A stretch of 56,757 bases of DNA from Colimorpha_A sp045533115 (lineage in GTDB: Bacteria; Bacillota; Clostridia; Oscillospirales; CAG-272), in assembly GCA_045533115.1 (NCBI GenBank), contig JAZSHF010000001.1:1-56757 (forward strand). The letters are read 5' to 3'. The notes beneath the pieces were generated by a model. It saw only the letters and a program-made list of their open reading frames with translations, had not been told where the DNA came from and did no database searches. Position numbers and translations under genes: made by a program. Position 1 is the stretch's first letter; the number at the start of each line of letters is the position of its first letter. Shown one piece after another: positions 14,685 through 22,593 of this stretch.

Positions 14685-15902
14685 TTGTTCAGCGAAAAAC
14701 AAAGAGAATATTTTAACGGCGCTACCCACAGGTGGAACATAAAGAGCGGAGCAACGCGTTCAGGCAAGACATACTGTGATTATTTTATGATTCCAAAGCG
14801 GATACGCGCCTGCCGCGGCGAGGGGCTTATCGTGCTCATCGGCACTACGGTTTCTACCCTTTGCCGAAATATTCTCGATCCGATGAGAGAAATATGGGGC
14901 GAGTTTTTCGTCGGGAAGCCGTCAAGCAGCGACACCGTTATGCTTTTCGGACATAAGTGCTGGCTTATCGGCGCAGGCAGGGGCGATCAAGCGTCTAAGC
15001 TTCAGGGGAGCGGAATCGAATACGCTTACGGCGACGAGATCACGACTTGGAGCGAGAACGTTTTTGAAATGCTCAAGAGCCGTCTTGACAAGGATCATTC
15101 AGTCTTCGACGGAACCTGCAATCCCGTCGGGCCCGAGCATTGGTTCAAGCGGTTTCTCGACAGTGACGCCGATATTTTCCATCAGAGCTACGTTATTGAC
15201 GACAATCCGTTTCTCTCGCCCTCCTTCGTGCACAGCTTGAAAAAGGAATACGAGGGCACCGTTTACTACGACCGCTACATTCTCGGCCGTTGGATAGCCG
15301 CGGAGGGTATTATTTACCGCCGTTTTGCGGACGATCCCGATTCCTTTTTGCTTTCTTACGATGACGCCTCCGCTCTTAAATTTTCTAAGATAACCGTCGG
15401 CGTTGACTTCGGCGGAAACAAGAGCGCGACGGCATTCGTTGCGACGGGTACCGTCGGCAATTATGAAAGCGTCGTGATACTTCGAAGCGAGCTTCATTCC
15501 TCGCTCATTGACAGCGATCGGCTCGGGGAGCTGTTTTGCGATTTCATTCACGTTATAGAGAGCGACTATGGCGCCGTCAACACCGCTTATTGCGACAACG
15601 CCGAGCCGATACTCATTCGGTCGCTCAAAAAGGCAGTCAGAAACGACGGACTCGGCTGTTCGGTACGGCTTGCAAAAAAGTCGCCCGTCAATGACAGGAT
15701 TCGGCTCACCACACGTCTTATGGCACAGCGGCGCTTCCTCGTTTGCCGTGATGCCGAAAGCGTCAAAAATGCGCTTTCTACCGCGCTTTACCGACAGGAC
15801 GGTGCTCACGATGAGCGTCTTGATAACGGAAGCACAGATATTGATTCGCTTGACGCGCTTGAATATTCGATAGAACGCGACGCGATGAAGCTCATAGGGT
15901 AA
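14685..15902 (+). CDS. terL: phage terminase large subunit
   Basis: Packaging ATPase-nuclease of a tailed-phage type head. It has 405 residues. The ATPase has a Walker A variant GATRSGKT (about residues 22-29) and Walker B IEYAYGDE (about 108-115). The RNase H-like nuclease has VGVDFGGNKSATAF (about 235) and a C-terminal DSLDALEYS with the last acidic ligand. All key residues are present, so the enzyme looks functional. It starts at TTG after a strong GGGAGGTGA site. No small terminase precedes it. Confidence 0.92.
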   Translation: MFSEKQREYFNGATHRWNIKSGATRSGKTYCDYFMIPKRIRACRGEGLIVLIGTTVSTLCRNILDPMREIWGEFFVGKPSSSDTVMLFGHKCWLIGAGRGDQASKLQGSGIEYAYGDEITTWSENVFEMLKSRLDKDHSVFDGTCNPVGPEHWFKRFLDSDADIFHQSYVIDDNPFLSPSFVHSLKKEYEGTVYYDRYILGRWIAAEGIIYRRFADDPDSFLLSYDDASALKFSKITVGVDFGGNKSATAFVATGTVGNYESVVILRSELHSSLIDSDRLGELFCDFIHVIESDYGAVNTAYCDNAEPILIRSLKKAVRNDGLGCSVRLAKKSPVNDRIRLTTRLMAQRRFLVCRDAESVKNALSTALYRQDGAHDERLDNGSTDIDSLDALEYSIERDAMKLIG

Positions 15903-15918
15903 ACGGTTACTTTGTAGC

Positions 15919-16030
15919 CTACACCTCATCCGTGGCTTCGTTACCTTCTCCTGAGGAGAAGGTATAACGCCGCTTCGCGGCTAACCTCATCCACCGCTGT
16001 CGCGGTCCCCCTTCCCCAAGGGGAAGGCAA
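15919..16030. repeat. mosaic palindromic repeat between terminase and capsid genes
   Basis: It contains ACACCTCATCCG, the palindrome CCTTCTCCTGAGGAGAAGG, GCCGCTTCGCGGC, a second CTCATCC block and CTTCCCCAAGGGGAAGGC. The same modules recur near 25395, 29040 and 55800. It fills the 250-base gap between terL and the capsid gene, in which I see no gene. Confidence 0.85.
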
Positions 16031-16152
16031 GATCGCGTCCCGATGCTTTTCAATAAACCGATAACACCGTGCCATCGCCTGCCGAGGCGTAAAACCGGCG
16101 TAAAAATGCACGATGATATAAATAATCTTTCAAAAACAAAGGAGAAAAACAA

Positions 16153-17043
16153 ATGAACGATCTTAACTATGCAAAGGTCTATTCAGACCAGCTCGCGCAG
16201 GCATTTCCCTACGCGCTCAACTTCGGTGCCCTTTACGCTACCGAAAACAACGGCCGTTACCGCTTCAAGGGCGGTAAGACCATCGAAATTCCCGTAATTA
16301 CCACCACGGGAAGAACCGCATCCGACAGAGACGGCGTTGACGCGCTTTCCCGCAATTACGAAAATCAGTGGGAGGAAAAGGTGCTTTCCAACCAGAGAAA
16401 GTGGAGCACGCTCATTCACCCCGCCGACGTTGACCAGACGAATTATGCCGCAACTATCGCAAACATAACCTCCGTTTTCAACAACGAGCACAAGTTCCCC
16501 GAAATGGACGCTTACACCGTTTCGAGAATCTACGCTTCATGGGCTGACCTCGGCGAGGATCCCGTTGTTTGCGAGGTAACGAGCGATAACGTTCTTTCGC
16601 TGTTCGACGACCTTATGGCGAAGATGTCTGAGGCACGTGTTCCCGTTTCCGGAAGAATCCTTTACGTCACACCGAGCGTTATGAAGGCACTGAAAAATTC
16701 CTCTGCTATCGGCAGAAGCTTCGACGTTAAGAGCGGCGGCGACATCAACCGCACCGTTACCACCCTTGACGGCGTGAGTGTCATCGAGGTTCCCGCATCT
16801 CTTATGAAGACCGCGTACAGCTTTGAAAACGGCTGGGAGGTTTCCGAGGGCGCGCTCCAGATAAGCATGCTTCTCATTCATCCCGAATCTGTCATCACTC
16901 CCGTATCCTACGAATTTGCCTGCCTCGACGAGCCCTCTGCATCTACCGGCGGCAAGTACGTTTACTACGAGGAAAGCTTTGAGGACGTATTCGTTCTTGC
17001 AAACCGCGTCAAGGGCATTGCGTTCGTGCTTACCGACGAGTAA
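16153..17043 (+). CDS. phage major capsid protein
   Basis: A 296-residue protein recognised as a tailed-phage capsid protein by its N-terminal YSDQLAQAF region, the middle block on matching ends (VTPSVMKALKNS) and a C-terminal strand YYEESFEDVFVL, similar to HK97-fold coat proteins of Firmicutes phages. No head protease gene adjoins it, so it would assemble with a separate scaffold, consistent with the GP20-like gene downstream. An AAAGGAG site precedes the ATG. Capsid before portal is an unusual order. Confidence 0.8.
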   Translation: MNDLNYAKVYSDQLAQAFPYALNFGALYATENNGRYRFKGGKTIEIPVITTTGRTASDRDGVDALSRNYENQWEEKVLSNQRKWSTLIHPADVDQTNYAATIANITSVFNNEHKFPEMDAYTVSRIYASWADLGEDPVVCEVTSDNVLSLFDDLMAKMSEARVPVSGRILYVTPSVMKALKNSSAIGRSFDVKSGGDINRTVTTLDGVSVIEVPASLMKTAYSFENGWEVSEGALQISMLLIHPESVITPVSYEFACLDEPSASTGGKYVYYEESFEDVFVLANRVKGIAFVLTDE

Positions 17044-17105
17044 GAACGTAACTCGGGGCCCCGTTTATACGGGGTCCCAGAACTAAACTACACGGAGGTA
17101 CTGTT

Positions 17106-18380
17106 TTGAAACTACACGAAAATATTGCCCGATTCTTCCGTTCAAGGGAGGCGGCAGTCGGAAGCTTTATTCCCTCAGGTATAATTTCCAAGGACGAGCT
17201 GCTTGAACTCGAAAAAAGCTACGGAATATATCTTGACAGTCACGGAATAAACCTTGCCGCCTCTATCTCAAGGGAGCTTGCAACGCTTGCCCTGACGGAA
17301 TTCGAAATCGGCGTGAAAAACGGACGCGGCAGCTTACCCTTATGCATCGACAATCTCAGCGGCACGCTCAAAAAGGCGGTAGAATATGCCTGTGCCGTCG
17401 GAGGAATTATCTTCAAACCGATATACGACGGAAAAAATCTCGGAGTCGAGACGGTTTTGCCGTTCAATTTCGTTCCGCTCGGCGTTGACACGAGCGGCAA
17501 GATCGACGAATGTGCCTTTATCTACCGCGCCGAAAGGAGCGGCAAGGTCTACACCCGAATCGAGGAGCATAGGCGCATTTGCGACGGCTACGTTATTACC
17601 AACCGTGCCTTTGAAGGCGAAAATGCATCTTCTCCTTCACTGCTTTCCTACGTTAAGGAATGGGAGGGTATTTCACCGAGGGTTGAGATCAAGGGGCTGA
17701 ACGCTCCGTTATTCGTTTACTTCGGTATGCCGTTCGGCAATCCCGCGCATCCCTTTTCACCGTTCGGCGTTCCGATCTTCAGACGCGCGGAGAAGCTCAT
17801 TCACGAGGCGGACAAGCAGTTTGAGCGTCTGACCTGGGAATTTGAGGGCGGAGAGCTTGCCGTTGATGCCAGCGACGAGGCGTTCCGTATCGGAAAGGAC
17901 GGTAAGCCCTTGCTCCCGCTCGGAAAGGAGCGTCTTTTCCGAACTAACGCTCTTGACGCCTGCTGCTCGTCAAACGAGCTTTTCAAGACCTTCGCCCCCG
18001 CACTTCGTGACAAGTCGCTTATAAACGGACTTAACAGAATTATTATGCTCGTCGAGGATGCTTGCGGTATTGCGCGCGGAACCTTCTCAGACCCGTGCGA
18101 GATCGCAAAGACCGCGACAGAGGTTCGCTCGATGCGTCAGAGAACCTACACGACCGTAAATGCGATAAGATTCGCGCTCAGAGATGCCTTGAACGAGCTG
18201 TTTGACGCGCTTCTCGCTCTTTCTCGTCTTTACTCGCTTAACATCGGCAAGCCGACACTCAAAATCACGGTCGGCGACGGCATTCTTGAGAATAGCGACA
18301 GCGTAAGAGCTGCCTGGCGCGAGGACGTAAAATGCGGAATAATCACACCCGACGAATTTAAGGCGCGTTGGTACAAATAA
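17106..18380 (+). CDS. phage portal protein, SPP1 gp6-like
   Basis: A 424-residue portal, the ring at the capsid vertex through which DNA enters. Recognised by its mostly helical C-terminal half with RRAEKLIHEADKQFERLTWEFEGGELAVD-type motifs (read here in parts around residues 225-255) and the late region TATEVRSMRQRTYTTV. Length is at the short end for portals (420-500). A GGAGGT site precedes the TTG start at 17106. It lies 62 bases after the capsid gene and 14 bases before the scaffold gene. Confidence 0.85.
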   Translation: MKLHENIARFFRSREAAVGSFIPSGIISKDELLELEKSYGIYLDSHGINLAASISRELATLALTEFEIGVKNGRGSLPLCIDNLSGTLKKAVEYACAVGGIIFKPIYDGKNLGVETVLPFNFVPLGVDTSGKIDECAFIYRAERSGKVYTRIEEHRRICDGYVITNRAFEGENASSPSLLSYVKEWEGISPRVEIKGLNAPLFVYFGMPFGNPAHPFSPFGVPIFRRAEKLIHEADKQFERLTWEFEGGELAVDASDEAFRIGKDGKPLLPLGKERLFRTNALDACCSSNELFKTFAPALRDKSLINGLNRIIMLVEDACGIARGTFSDPCEIAKTATEVRSMRQRTYTTVNAIRFALRDALNELFDALLALSRLYSLNIGKPTLKITVGDGILENSDSVRAAWREDVKCGIITPDEFKARWYK

Positions 18381-18394
18381 CGGGAGGAACATTT

Positions 18395-18838
18395 ATGAAA
18401 AGAGAATTTCTTGAAGAGCTTGGACTTGATAAGTCCATCATCGACTCTATAATGTCGGAGCACGGAAGAAGCGTTTCGGCGCTAAAGGAAAAATGCAAGG
18501 ACGGCGAAGAAAAGGACACGCTGATCGCTTCTCTTACCGCAGAGCGCGACGCACTTACGTCTGCCCTGTCGGAAGAAAGTGAAAAGTACGCCGCTTTCAA
18601 AAACGGAATAATTGACCGCATTGTCAAGGACGCGCGTCCCTCCTCCTCACTTGCGGAAAAGGAGCTTCGACGCGTTCTTGCGGAATGCGACGGCGAAAGC
18701 ATCGGTTCGGAGCTTGAAAGGATAATGGACAGCGATCCCGACGCATTTAAGCGCGACAAGATCGATGCTCCCGTTTTCTCCGCCTTCGCGACCTCGGATA
18801 TTCCGTCTCATTCCTTTAATTACCGAACGCTCAGATAA
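18395..18838 (+). CDS. phage scaffold-like protein (GP20 type)
   Basis: A 147-residue protein whose start, MKREFLEELGLDKSIIDSIM, is typical of phage minor structural protein GP20, a scaffolding protein. Residues 30-75 form a coiled coil (EEKDTLIASLTAERDALTSA), the usual scaffold architecture. It would template capsid assembly and then leave. The ATG at 18395 has a GGGAGG site; the frame is open nine codons further upstream, inside the portal end. Unusually it follows the portal rather than preceding the capsid gene. Confidence 0.8.
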   Translation: MKREFLEELGLDKSIIDSIMSEHGRSVSALKEKCKDGEEKDTLIASLTAERDALTSALSEESEKYAAFKNGIIDRIVKDARPSSSLAEKELRRVLAECDGESIGSELERIMDSDPDAFKRDKIDAPVFSAFATSDIPSHSFNYRTLR

Positions 18839-18847
18839 GGAGGACTT

Positions 18848-19243
18848 ATGAAGTATATTTCATACGATTACTATGTTTCGAGCTTCGGCGGAAGCTTGAT
18901 ACCGGACGAGGAGTTCAATCACATCGCGTCCGCCGCAAGCACCGTAGTTGATATGCTTGTCTCATCGCCCGTTGCGGTTATCACCGACAAGATCCGCCTT
19001 GCCGTCGCTTATCAGGCAGAAACGCTTTACGCGCAGGGCGGCGTTGACGCTTTGTCCGGTCTTGCAGCTGTAACGTCGGGTATTGATGAAAAGCTCGGTG
19101 ATTATTCCATCGGAACCCCGTACGTTTCCAACCAGAAGAGATGCTTTTCGATAGGCGGCGTTCCCGTTTCCGGAATGACCGTCGCCATACTCAAAAACGA
19201 GGGGCTTATGTCGCGCTGCGTCTATGCGGAGGACGATATATGA
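18848..19243 (+). CDS. phage head-tail connector-like protein
   Basis: A 131-residue protein in the position and size class of gp6/YqbG-type head-completion proteins that bind the portal ring. The all-helical N-terminal 75 residues (FNHIASAASTVVDML, KIRLAVAYQAETLY) are typical of that fold. AAGGAGG precedes the ATG. It overlaps the next gene by four bases (ATGA). Family call is by gene order and helical pattern, so moderate. Confidence 0.65.
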   Translation: MKYISYDYYVSSFGGSLIPDEEFNHIASAASTVVDMLVSSPVAVITDKIRLAVAYQAETLYAQGGVDALSGLAAVTSGIDEKLGDYSIGTPYVSNQKRCFSIGGVPVSGMTVAILKNEGLMSRCVYAEDDI

Positions 19244-19605
19244 GCTTTTACAGATTCAACGACACCGTCACCCTTTATACGCTCATTGAGGACGAATATT
19301 ACGAGCGGCGCGTCATCAGCGCCGTCAAATCAGAGATTGTCGAAAGCGACGAAGAAAAAAACAGACGTGCAACCGTTTATATTCCGCTCTACGGCAGACG
19401 CTCTCTCAAGTTCAAAGCACCGTCCGAAAAGGCAAAACACGACAAGGGCAGCTTTATTGTCACGGTAGGACAAAAGATCTATCTCGGACGCTGTCCCGAC
19501 GAATTCCCGCCCAAGTCATCCTTGACGGTCAAAAGAGTCGAGACGCATCTGAGCGGCTCGAAACACGTTCAGCACGTGAAAATAATCGCATATAACGATC
19601 CGTAA
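19240..19605 (+). CDS. phage minor structural protein (head-closure type, DUF6751-like)
   Basis: A 121-residue, mostly beta-strand protein, MSFYRFNDTVTLYTL at the start, with VYIPLYGRRSLKF and HVQHVKIIAYN at the end. Proteins of this type in Firmicutes phages act as minor capsid or stopper proteins after the gp6-like connector. The ATG overlaps the preceding stop codon; the frame is open a further 33 codons upstream but only as a shadow of that gene. Confidence 0.6.
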   Translation: MSFYRFNDTVTLYTLIEDEYYERRVISAVKSEIVESDEEKNRRATVYIPLYGRRSLKFKAPSEKAKHDKGSFIVTVGQKIYLGRCPDEFPPKSSLTVKRVETHLSGSKHVQHVKIIAYNDP

Positions 19606-19616
19606 AAGGAGGAAAA

Positions 19617-19961
19617 ATGATGAATGATCTTATAATTGAAGCACCGAAGATTCCGCTTTGCATAAACGGGCACGAATTTTCTTTTATTCCCGACAGTGAG
19701 TTTGCGGAACGGCTTTCGCTTCTTGCGGACGAAGCGGGAAAGCGTGCAGATAGATGCAAGGAGGAAAAAGAGGACGTATGTGAGGCGTCTGCCTTTCTAT
19801 CATACGCCGTTGACACTCTCATCGGTGACGGCGCGGTCGAAAAAATATTCGGAGACGTTCTCCCTGACCCTATAGATCTTTGCGACATTCTCGGCTACAT
19901 AGCAGACGCCTTCCATTCTTACAGAAAAAGACGCATTAAGCGCTTAAAGGAGGGATCGTAA
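19617..19961 (+). CDS. phage protein, possibly tail-assembly chaperone type
   Basis: A 114-residue protein with an N-terminal beta region (LIIEAPKIPLCINGHEFSF) and a helical remainder ending in a basic cluster. In phages, DUF6673-like proteins of this kind lie between tail tube and tape-measure genes and chaperone tail assembly. Here neither tail gene is present, so this could be a leftover of a deleted tail module. AAAGGAGG precedes the ATG. Assignment is tentative. Confidence 0.5.
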   Translation: MMNDLIIEAPKIPLCINGHEFSFIPDSEFAERLSLLADEAGKRADRCKEEKEDVCEASAFLSYAVDTLIGDGAVEKIFGDVLPDPIDLCDILGYIADAFHSYRKRRIKRLKEGS

Positions 19962-20261
19962 ATGGTAAAGGGATCAACTCCCACCTTCCGTCTCAAGCTT
20001 CCCGTTCATACCGACATCATAACCGATATTCAGGCAATCTTCGTTCAGGAAAACGAAAGCTCTCTTACAATCGAGAGTGACAGAATGACCTTTGACGGCT
20101 TCTACGTATCCTTTACGCTTGAGGATTGGGAAACTCTTGAGTTTGTACCGGGCATTATTGCCGACCTCCAGGTCACCGTTTTGACGTCGGACGGAAAGAC
20201 ATACGTTTCGGACATAAAAAAGGTTGCGGTACGTAAAAAGTATCCCGAGGATATTCGATAA
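19962..20261 (+). CDS. small phage-like structural protein, unknown
   Basis: A 99-residue, predicted all-beta protein that begins on the base after the previous stop. The pattern TPTFRLKLPVHTDIITDIQA with FVPGIIADLQVTVLTSDGKT resembles small baseplate or fibre-associated domains of Firmicutes phages. No transmembrane segment. Function inferred only from position before the fibre-like gene. Confidence 0.5.
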   Translation: MVKGSTPTFRLKLPVHTDIITDIQAIFVQENESSLTIESDRMTFDGFYVSFTLEDWETLEFVPGIIADLQVTVLTSDGKTYVSDIKKVAVRKKYPEDIR

Positions 20262-20272
20262 GAGGTGAAAAT

Positions 20273-20842
20273 ATGGACAATAATTTGATTTTTGATTTTG
20301 ATTTTTCGGAAGCCGTGGTTATAAGGGAGCGCATAAACAATCTTGAAATCGGTGAAGTGCGCGCCGCAACCTACGGCGAAAAGCCGTCGGTCACGGCACG
20401 GGATGACGGCGACAACTACACTCTTGATTTCGTTCTTCCGCTGCCTGACGGCACCTTTAATATCGACAGCGAAATATCGGACACAAGCACAAACCCCGTA
20501 TCAAACGCTGCTGTCAAGGAATACGTTGACAACAGTAAAACGACTCTGCATCCGATTTACACGAGTACTTCGGGATGCTCATCCTGGTCCGAGCCCGATT
20601 TATTTGCAGGATACGATCTGCTCATCTGTTATGCGTGCTCGGCGAACGGGAATCCCCCCTCATGCTACTGTATTCCCCTTCGATATCTCGAGGACACCCT
20701 TTCCTCTCCTATGGCTGTTCAGGTTGCCGATAACGACGTGTATACTACGTTTATGTTTACCCGAAACGGCTTCTATATTGATAAATACACCGGAAGCGCG
20801 ACGGGAAGAGTCTGCGCCATATACGGCGTAACGTTCAAATAA
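20273..20842 (+). CDS. fibre-like phage structural protein
   Basis: A 189-residue protein. Residues 60-85 carry the block DSEISDTSTNPVSNAAVKEY, a motif common in phage tail fibre and host-recognition proteins where it precedes a receptor-binding domain. The C-terminal 105 residues form a beta-rich domain with several aromatic and Cys residues. The N-terminal 55 residues could be an attachment domain. A fibre without a tail tube is odd and may be a capsid decoration here. Confidence 0.6.
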   Translation: MDNNLIFDFDFSEAVVIRERINNLEIGEVRAATYGEKPSVTARDDGDNYTLDFVLPLPDGTFNIDSEISDTSTNPVSNAAVKEYVDNSKTTLHPIYTSTSGCSSWSEPDLFAGYDLLICYACSANGNPPSCYCIPLRYLEDTLSSPMAVQVADNDVYTTFMFTRNGFYIDKYTGSATGRVCAIYGVTFK

Positions 20843-20845
20843 GCT

Positions 20846-21124
20846 ATGAGTTGGGAAATTGCCGCGGGGGTAATTGCGCTTCTCGGCTTTGCGGGGAGCA
20901 TCGCGACTTGGGTCAGCAAATTAAGCAAAACGCTTGCCGTTCTTGAAACCACGATAGACACCTTAAACAGGGTGATAAGCGAGCTTAAGAACAACAGTCA
21001 CGATACTCACAAGGAGATGTTTCGACGCATAAACAGTAATGAGCGTGCCATCGAAAATCACGAGGGGCGGCTCAAAAATCTCGAGCAAGCGAAAAAAAGG
21101 AGTAAGAAAAGAAATGAAGACTAA
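20846..21124 (+). CDS. XhlA-like holin-associated protein
   Basis: A 92-residue protein with one N-terminal membrane segment (AAGVIALLGFAGSIATWV) and a coiled coil (residues 25-80) ending in a basic tail. This is the hemolysin XhlA pattern, in which XhlA works with a holin for lysis. It lies between the fibre-like gene and the holin gene, as in Bacillus PBSX-type phages, and overlaps the holin start by 11 bases. Confidence 0.75.
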   Translation: MSWEIAAGVIALLGFAGSIATWVSKLSKTLAVLETTIDTLNRVISELKNNSHDTHKEMFRRINSNERAIENHEGRLKNLEQAKKRSKKRNED

Positions 21125-21341
21125 AATTGCAAAATGGTTTTACGCCGCCGGAATAAGAGCGGTAAGAACGGTCGCACAAACGGCGGTCGCTATGCTCGGC
21201 ACGTCGATGCTTTTGAGCGAGGTCGATTGGCTTGCGCTCGTATCGGCATCTGCGCTTGCGGGAATCCTTTCCTTGCTTACCAGCATCGGAGGACTTCCCG
21301 AGCTTAGAAACAGTGAGGAAGACAAAGATGAAGATAATTGA
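21114..21341 (+). CDS. phage holin
   Basis: A 75-residue protein with a basic N-terminus, two membrane segments (about 17-35 and 38-60) and an acidic, charged C-terminus NSEEDKDEDN. Size, topology and the RTVAQTAVAML block fit r1t/LC3-type holins. Holins form pores that release endolysin. The ATG at 21114 falls inside the XhlA-like gene's end; the amidase gene starts 14 bases before its stop. Confidence 0.82.
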   Translation: MKTKIAKWFYAAGIRAVRTVAQTAVAMLGTSMLLSEVDWLALVSASALAGILSLLTSIGGLPELRNSEEDKDEDN

Positions 21342-22047
21342 ATGTATGCACACGCAGAGCCGCTGCTACGGTGTCAAGCGGCAGGCGATAAAGCCCGTCG
21401 GCATCGTCGTTCACAGCACGGGAGCCAACAACCCGTCTATCAAGAGATATTCTCAGCCGTCGGACAAGGACGTGAAAAGAAGTGAGCTTCTTTCGCTTCT
21501 CGGCGTGAACAAGTACGGCAACCACTGGAACCGTTCGGCGGTGAGCAAGGCGGTACACTATATGATCGGCAAGCTTGCCGACGGCACCGTCGGCGTTGTG
21601 CGTAATCTTCCCGAAAATATTGCCGCATGGGGAAGCGGCAAGGGCAAAAAGGGCTCGTACAACTACGAGCCGACAGGTCATATTCAGTTTGAAATATGCG
21701 AAGATAATCTCAAAAGCAAGGAGTATTTTGAAGCCGTTTACAAGGCGGCGGTCGAGCTTTGCGCCGATATTTGCCGCCGTTACGGCTGGGGCTCGGGCGT
21801 TATCGTTTCACACCGTGAGGCGCACGCGAAGGGCTATGCGTCAAATCATTCCGATATTGACCATTGGCTCCTTAAATACGGTCTTACGATGAACGATTTT
21901 AGATCCGAGGTCGATAAGCTCCTGACCCCGAAGGAAGAAAAGCTTTACCGTGTTCAGGTCGGCGCTTATGCAAAGCGTGAAAACGCCGAGGAAATGAAGA
22001 CGAAGCTCATCGCCGACGGATATCCTGCAATTATCAAAGAGGATTAA
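21328..22047 (+). CDS. N-acetylmuramoyl-L-alanine amidase with SPOR domain
   Basis: A 239-residue cell-wall hydrolase. The N-terminal PGRP/amidase_2 domain has the zinc His in IVVHSTG, Tyr/His in HYMIGKLADGTVGVVRNL and the late zinc site in HREAHAKGYASNHSDIDHW. The C-terminal about 35 residues (YRVQVGAYAKRENAEEMKTK) are a SPOR domain, which binds denuded glycan strands at the division septum. GAGGAAGAC precedes the ATG at 21328. As phage lysin the SPOR module is less usual; it is commoner in spore or division enzymes. Confidence 0.9.
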   Translation: MKIIECMHTQSRCYGVKRQAIKPVGIVVHSTGANNPSIKRYSQPSDKDVKRSELLSLLGVNKYGNHWNRSAVSKAVHYMIGKLADGTVGVVRNLPENIAAWGSGKGKKGSYNYEPTGHIQFEICEDNLKSKEYFEAVYKAAVELCADICRRYGWGSGVIVSHREAHAKGYASNHSDIDHWLLKYGLTMNDFRSEVDKLLTPKEEKLYRVQVGAYAKRENAEEMKTKLIADGYPAIIKED

Positions 22048-22121
22048 CCGTCAGACTTTATCCGCATATACTTTAATTGGGGGTCTATCCCCGATCATTA
22101 ACAGAAAGGCAGATAAAATCA

Positions 22122-22469
22122 ATGTGTTCAAACTGTAATAACGTATGCGGCGGCAGAGGTGCCATCGCTTACGAAAATATGAATAACAACGGCTGCGGTT
22201 GCGACAACAACTGCCACGATAATAACGGCTGCGGTTGCGGTAACAATGTCGGCGGCGTCAATGACTACGACAACGGCTGTGGATGCAGAAATAACGGCTA
22301 CCACAATAACAATAGTTGCGGATGCGGATGCGGTATCGTAGGAAGTCTCGCAAAGGGATTTGCCTGCACGACCAACCGCATAGTCCGCGGTCTTGACCGC
22401 TCGCTTTCCTGCGGTTGCGGTTGTAATAACAACGGCTGCGGAAATAACAACTGCGGTTGCGGCTGCTGA
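22122..22469 (+). CDS. Cys/Gly/Asn-rich protein, spore-coat-like
   Basis: A 115-residue protein with runs of CGC, NNGC and GCGCG. About one residue in four is Cys. A short stretch IVGSLAKGFACTTNRIVRGLDRS (about residues 69-91, quoted in parts) is the only normal sequence. Proteins of this composition occur in spore coats or exosporium, cross-linked by disulfides. No transmembrane segment. An AGAAAGG site precedes the ATG; terminator at 22484. It follows the amidase by 75 bases on the same strand. Function is not assigned. Confidence 0.75.
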   Translation: MCSNCNNVCGGRGAIAYENMNNNGCGCDNNCHDNNGCGCGNNVGGVNDYDNGCGCRNNGYHNNNSCGCGCGIVGSLAKGFACTTNRIVRGLDRSLSCGCGCNNNGCGNNNCGCGC

Positions 22470-22483
22470 CATTCAACATTATG

Positions 22484-22520
22484 TACGGCATACGGATTTT
22501 TCCGTATGCCGTATTTTTTT
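22484..22520 (+). terminator. rho-independent terminator
   Basis: A perfect 13-bp stem TACGGCATACGGA with TTTT loop, then seven T. It ends the transcript of the phage-like block and Cys-rich gene. Confidence 0.92.
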
Positions 22521-22531
22521 GAAAATTTATG

Positions 22532-22560
22532 GTGACAAGCGGAGATTTTTGTGATATACT
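22532..22560 (+). promoter_or_regulatory. sigma-A promoter of ddh
   Basis: GTGACA, 17-base spacer, TATACT, about 34 bases before the ddh ATG. Confidence 0.7.
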
Positions 22561-22593
22561 TTAATCAGTTAATTATTTTGGAAGGTAGATACT

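Larger units (their letters stand above)
14685..22047 (+). mobile_element. phage-derived head and lysis gene block without tail or integration genes
   Basis: Twelve closely packed plus-strand genes: large terminase, capsid, portal, GP20-like scaffold, connector types, an assembly-chaperone-like protein, two small structural proteins, XhlA-like protein, holin and amidase. There is no integrase, excisionase, repressor, replication gene, small terminase, head protease, tail tube, tape measure or baseplate. Codon use matches the neighbouring host genes by eye. No flanking direct repeats were seen. This looks like an old resident: a domesticated cassette, a satellite-like element or a remnant. The Cys-rich gene at 22122 may belong to it. 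Confidence 0.75.

Noticed and set aside
21039..21113. Upstream extension of the holin frame
   Set aside because: It overlaps the XhlA-like coding region and lacks a ribosome site; ATG 21114 gives the family length.
14685..22047. Complete inducible prophage
   Set aside because: No integrase, repressor, replication or tail genes, and no flanking att-like direct repeats seen.
22128..22472. Ala/Val-rich open frame opposite the Cys-rich gene
   Set aside because: Its composition is the simple complement of Cys/Gly/Asn codons; no start site.
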